A DNA stretch of 64,000 nucleotides from Cucumis sativus (taxonomy: Eukaryota > Streptophyta > Magnoliopsida > Cucurbitales > Cucurbitaceae): contig NC_026661.2 of the NCBI RefSeq assembly GCF_000004075.3, positions 20,798,307-20,862,306 on the forward strand, read 5' to 3'. Under the pieces are notes generated by a model. It worked only from the letters and a program-made list of their open reading frames with translations, did not search any database and was not told where the DNA came from. Below are positions 59,573-64,000 of the stretch, piece by piece. Position 1 is the first letter of the stretch, and the number at the start of each line of letters is the position of its first letter. The position numbers and the translations under genes are program-made.

Positions 59573-60284
59573 GGCCGAAAAAAATATGTCCGGGAGTCGA
59601 TTTTTATTTTCGTCCCAAAACGTTGAAAAAATGGCCAATGTTATAGCCTATGAAGAAATGACCCAATTTAGAACGACGTTAAAGGTCTCGAAAATTCACA
59701 TCTAACTACTGGGTGCCCTCATCTTGAGTGATATTAAAGTTTTTTGCCCATAAAGGATGAAAAAAATATACCTGGGAGTTAGTTTTTATTTTCATCCCAA
59801 AACGTTGGAAAAATGGTCAATGTTATAGCCTACGAAAAAAGGACCCAATTTAGAACGATATCAAAGGTCTCGAAAATTCACATCTAACTACTAGGTAGCC
59901 TCATTTTGAGTGGTATTAAAGTTTTTTTGCCCATAAAGGCCAAAAAATATGTCTAGGAGTCAATTTTTATTTTCGTCCTAAAACGTTGGAAAAATGACCA
60001 ATCTTATAGCCTACGGAGAAAGGACCCAATTTAGAACGATGTCAAAGGTCTCGAAAATTCACATCTAACTACAGGGTAACCTCATTTTGAGTGGTATTAA
60101 AGTTTTTTGCCCATTAATGCCGAAAAAAATATGTCTGGGAGTCTATTTTTATTTTCGTCCCAAAACATTTGAAAATGGGCCAATCCTATAGCCTACGAAG
60201 AAAGGACCCAATTTAGAACAACGTTCAAAGTCTCAAAAATTCACATCTAACTATTGGGTGGCCTCATTTTGAGTGGTATTAAAA
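59573..60284. repeat. Tandem repeat, four units of about 182 bp
   Basis: Units start at 59573, 59755, 59938 and 60118. Each has ATATGTC.GGGAGTC.ATTT, TTTTCGTCC.AAAACGTT, AAGGACCCAATTTAGAAC, GGTCTCGAAAATTCACATCT and TTGAGTGGTATTAAA. Divergence between units is moderate. A short inverted pair (ACTGACATTG / CAATGTCGGT) follows at about 60284-60314, as often seen near ends of CACTA-type DNA transposons. Confidence 0.93.
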
Positions 60285-60499
60285 CTGACATTGAAGAGCC
60301 CAACAATGTCGGTTTAAGTTTTGTTTCAAGGTCCATTTTTACAAATTTATTTTTATTAAATTATTGTATTATTGTCCATTTTTTTATTTCGCCAAATAGT
60401 TAAAAACCGACATCATGGATCGATAAATAATTTTTCTTATGCCAACAAATAAATAAAATAATATTATTTTATAAACTATAATATTTCTCTTTTACATAT

Positions 60500-63400
60500 G
60501 TATATACATAATGAAATCTTAATATTGTGTTTATATACACATTCTACAACAATTACATGAAACAAGATCTTAATACAAGACTTAAATAAGGAAATCCTAA
60601 ACGCATTCTCAATCTTCAACCTTCAACAATTGTTTGGCTATCTACACAATCGCTTAGCTTTCAACCCAATATGACTTCAATCATTCTACAAACAATATTT
60701 AATCAATCGTTTAGGTATACAAACTTCAACAACAGAAGTACATCATAAATTCATGTAATTTGGCACAGAAATACAGCAGAATGAAAGTAATAAACGTCCA
60801 AAACTGCTAGTTCCAATTTAAAAGTGGCAAGAAGAGAGAGAACTAACAAAAGTACATTATACTAAAAAAAGTGGAACCTTCTCCAAAGCAAAAATAACAT
60901 GCCCTGTAAGTAAAGTTAATCAGGAGCTTAAGAAAGAGTGGAAAATTAGCACTCTTGTGGAAACTTAACAGTGAAACCAAACTTCAATTTTAAGCTAGTA
61001 AACAAGAATATCAAGAACAAGAAACTAAAGAGCTCGATCTTCATCATGTAGCAAAGAAAAAGGAAAATGCATGAAATTTTTAGTTGTTTGAAGAGCTCAA
61101 ACTGAAAAGTATATGACTGTTTCAAACTTACAAGAAATAATATACAAGAAATAAATTTACCTGAAGCTCTTTAGCAACAACCACCACTTCATCGAAGTTT
61201 GCATTAGTTTCCTATGAAAATCATACAAACAATAGAAGCTTAGTTTGCGAAATTAATGTGATCACAATCTTTTCTCTAAAAGACAATTAATATACGCTTT
61301 GAATTCCAAACACTATAGTGAATAAAGAAACAAAACCTTCATTTTCTTCCCAAGAATTTCCTCAGCCTAGCTAGTTATAAAGTAATAAATTTCAGCCTGG
61401 TTATAAAGTAATAAATGACCAAATGAAAAACTAATTCATTGAAAAAAACAACATAAATATCTTATGATCTAGAACTCTGATGAACTCTAAGGAAACAAGA
61501 AGACTTCTTTGGCTTCCCATCGGTGTGAATTACCCGTAGCTTGTGCATAACTATAAAAAATCATTTAAAGGGTTAGTAAGATGGACATTCCTAATGTATT
61601 TTCAAATATAAAGTCAATTAAATTCTAGTACATCAAACCAAGTTTTAGTTCATAACTAAAAGATAGTAGATCACAAAAAAAATCAAACCTAGCAAACGAA
61701 AAGATGATCAAGAACAAAGCAATCAAGGAACACTACAGAACTGAATAGCTTCCAATAAACACTCCATAACTCAATCAAGAAACACTACAAAACTCTTATG
61801 ACCGATATGGTCTATTACTAATAGATTCCAGAAGCTAGATCTAATTCTTATCAATATAACATGATTTGTTTTTGTTGAAATAGTGTGTGATCTATATTCA
61901 AAGAGTCTAAAAATTAAACCCACAATTATTATTAGTTTTGAGTAAATAGTTGATAATTGAATAGTTGTTAAATAAATCCTCCAAACAAATAATGTGGATT
62001 CAGTTTGCCACATCCTTAACCTTAATTCCTACAAATCATCCTTAACCTTAATGATTGCAGGAAATATAATCCATCTAGTAAAAAAAGGCATTCCAAAACA
62101 ATACCCATATAAAATGTCACATTCCAAGCCATATGTGTGAAATGAAAAGTTAGGGGAATGGAGGTGAGGGGTGGAGAAATGAGACCTGAAGCGAGGCATC
62201 AGGAGCACAACCAAGGTCCAAGATGGAGGAGCCTAAAGTAATCAATTTGAAGTTAGTAAGTAATTCCCTAATGTCTTGTGCACCAAATTTTGACCTGTTA
62301 AAAGGAAAAGAGCGATGCACCTGAGAATATATAGTATTAGAAAAAACATAATGGAAAGAACCTAGTATTATTATAACTTGAGTAATACACCGTTTTATTG
62401 GACAATTTATACAAATCATGTGGTAGTAACAGTTTCAGCATGGATCCAAAATTATATTGTCGAATTTTCAGATACGACTCAACAAAGGATATCATTTTTC
62501 AAGTGCCACAGTTGACAAGTCAAGTATCCTCTGCTACAAATTTAACCATTGAAAAAGATGAAAAAAATTGCAATGCAGAAATTAGGGAATTATAATGTTG
62601 ATTGAGTCATGTGGTTCACGTGTTTCTTTCGCATGTTAGTAATATGTATTATTTTGAAAGAAGATTAATTTATAACATGACCTTCAGCACCGTTAAAAAA
62701 AAAAAAAGAATCTCTTAAAAGAACAGTGTGAATTGTAGGTAGCCCGTTTGATAATGCCCAGAAACGCTTGTGAGATTCCAAGACTACTAATTATCACATA
62801 TGAAGGCATAGTCGCAATCAAATTTTGAAGGTAAAGATCCCCAAGCCTGGTAACCAAAAAAGTGGCAAATTGCATTGAATTTCTTCTCCTTATAAGTCCC
62901 TTCTTTCCGTTAAAAATGCAATGAACAAAACAATCAAAGAAGTTTAAGGAACATGGCACAGACCAAAAGGCAAATCTTGTAAATATCTCCACAAGGATGC
63001 CCATAGAATAAAGTTAAAAGAGTAAATACACACGATTACACCAAAAGATAAACCAAACATAACATTATCAGATGCTTCCTAATTTCAGCCTCCACAAGAT
63101 GAAATATCTAAAGATGTCCAAAAGGACTTATTCAACAGCAATACAGAAGATGCTTTCCATTAGCTACATAATTCAAAAGTTGAAAGAAGAGAGGTCCTAT
63201 TTATTGTCCACAGTCAGAAGAAGGGTAAAGTTCAAAAGATGTTTCCTCTTGATACTTGAACAAGGTAAAAATTTGTATCTTCACATTAAAGATAGAATTA
63301 TCATTTATGGAGGGAGGACAGAAAGCCAAGGAGACTACGTAAACAACTTCAGGGTTCAGAGAAGAGCCTGAAGAAAATGAAGAGTTATAGAGTTCTCTTA

Positions 63401-63900
63401 GAAAACACACCATAAAGAGGCCAAGTATTTCACTAATTTTCAAAACCCCAGTCCTTTACCATTTTTTATAGGATGAGCACATAGGAGTTGATCAATAATT
63501 TTCTATATTCGCAATATGTACAACTTAACTGATGAGAGATATCTGTAACTAAAGGAAACTAAACAAAATTGTGTGGAAGGATACTACAATTTTGTAATGA
63601 TTTAGTGGCTTCGAATTGTCCTGCACGTCATACATTTTGACGATAAATAAATAATTTGATGGCAAGTGGGGTAAGTGGATTCGAACCATGGTTCTCACGT
63701 TTTATTAGGAGATTTTTTTTAAAAAAAATTGTGCATTTTACCTCATAAGAGTAACACATATTTAATATTTTTTCCAACCTCAAACCACAAAAAAAAAAAG
63801 TAAAAACAAAAACTTACGGACGAGGGACGAACGGAGACAATCGTGAAAGGGCAGGAGTGGAGAACGACAATAAGGAGAAAAACACACAAAAGAAGGCTTT
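60500..63900 (-). other. Possible minus-strand spliced gene or relic, incompletely resolved
   Basis: Several exon-like islands with GT-AG borders occur on the minus strand. 61161-61211 reads ETNANFDEVVVVAKELQ. 61337-61366 reads AEEILGKKMK; both have phase-0 borders. 62186-62294 is listed separately. A GC-richer leader at about 63830-63890 ends in a perfect donor GTAAGT. Between 60500 and 61100 the sequence looks like 3' UTR. I cannot connect these into one trusted gene or name it; it may be a decayed copy. A tRNA-like B-box (GGTTCGAATCC near 63680, minus strand) hints at a SINE. Confidence 0.3.
62186..62294 (-). pseudogene. Exon-like fragment resembling FtsJ-type methyltransferase motif I
   Basis: Bounded by CTTTTAACAG and GTCTCATT, the exon encodes SKFGAQDIRELLTNFKLI and then TLGSSILDLGCAPDASLQ. 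This recalls plant FtsJ/RrmJ-like RNA methyltransferases (PGSSVLDLGCAPGAWLQV), whose motif binds S-adenosylmethionine. Here the glycine of CAPG is Asp and the Trp is Ser, which would be expected to harm binding. The usual SAFKL motif is not seen upstream. A decayed copy is more likely than a working enzyme. Confidence 0.45.
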
Positions 63901-64000
63901 GATAATAAAATAAAAAACATATGTATATATATATATAAACAAAAATTATATTTCAACTTTTCTTAAGAAAAAATTATCACATAATATATATTTTAACGAG

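Overview
The window is plant nuclear DNA: AT-rich, intron-bearing, with GT-AG splice sites, plant-specific gene families, LINE and LTR fragments, MITEs and many AT microsatellites. The proteins and repeats look most like Cucurbitaceae (from memory, not from a search), so I would call it a cucurbit-like eudicot and leave the genus open.

Layout. (1) 1-10.8 kb is ordinary gene space with two minus-strand genes: an intronless CrRLK1L receptor kinase of the ERULUS/At5g61350 type (1076-3706), and a nine-exon MLN51/CASC3 homologue of the exon junction complex (6105-10375), for which I could assign every coding splice site and a likely 3' UTR intron. (2) 11.6-59.6 kb is an accessory region built around a nine-locus cluster of small secreted cysteine-rich proteins of the plant thionin-like type. 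Six loci are intact two-exon genes: 12523 and 16741 (a mirror-image pair on an inverted repeat with ~2 kb arms), 21872, 39371 and 57554, plus the half-length 31890 with its twin 43136 (making seven reading frames in all). Two loci are broken (19122-19762 and 49869-50690). All share one phase-1 intron between the third and fourth cysteine triplets. (3) Between these genes lie segmental duplications (blocks A, B and C at about 29-33, 42.5-45 and 45.7-52 kb, and a truncated fragment D at 59.2 kb), LINE 3' fragments, solo or partial LTRs, a TRIM element, Mutator-like MITEs, fragments of host genes (NUP50, a Gly/Met-rich protein) and a tRNA-Phe relic. (4) 59.6-64 kb holds a four-unit ~182-bp tandem repeat and a poorly resolved minus-strand spliced gene or relic with one exon resembling the SAM-binding motif of an FtsJ-type methyltransferase.

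The main biological story is birth-and-death evolution of the thionin-like cluster. Full-length members carry four cysteine triplets, which could fold as two helical hairpins. The short members keep exactly the second pair. The duplicated blocks also act as filled/empty-site comparisons that date and delimit transposon insertions. One of them (block C) has a pattern of missing bases suggesting an assembly consensus problem.
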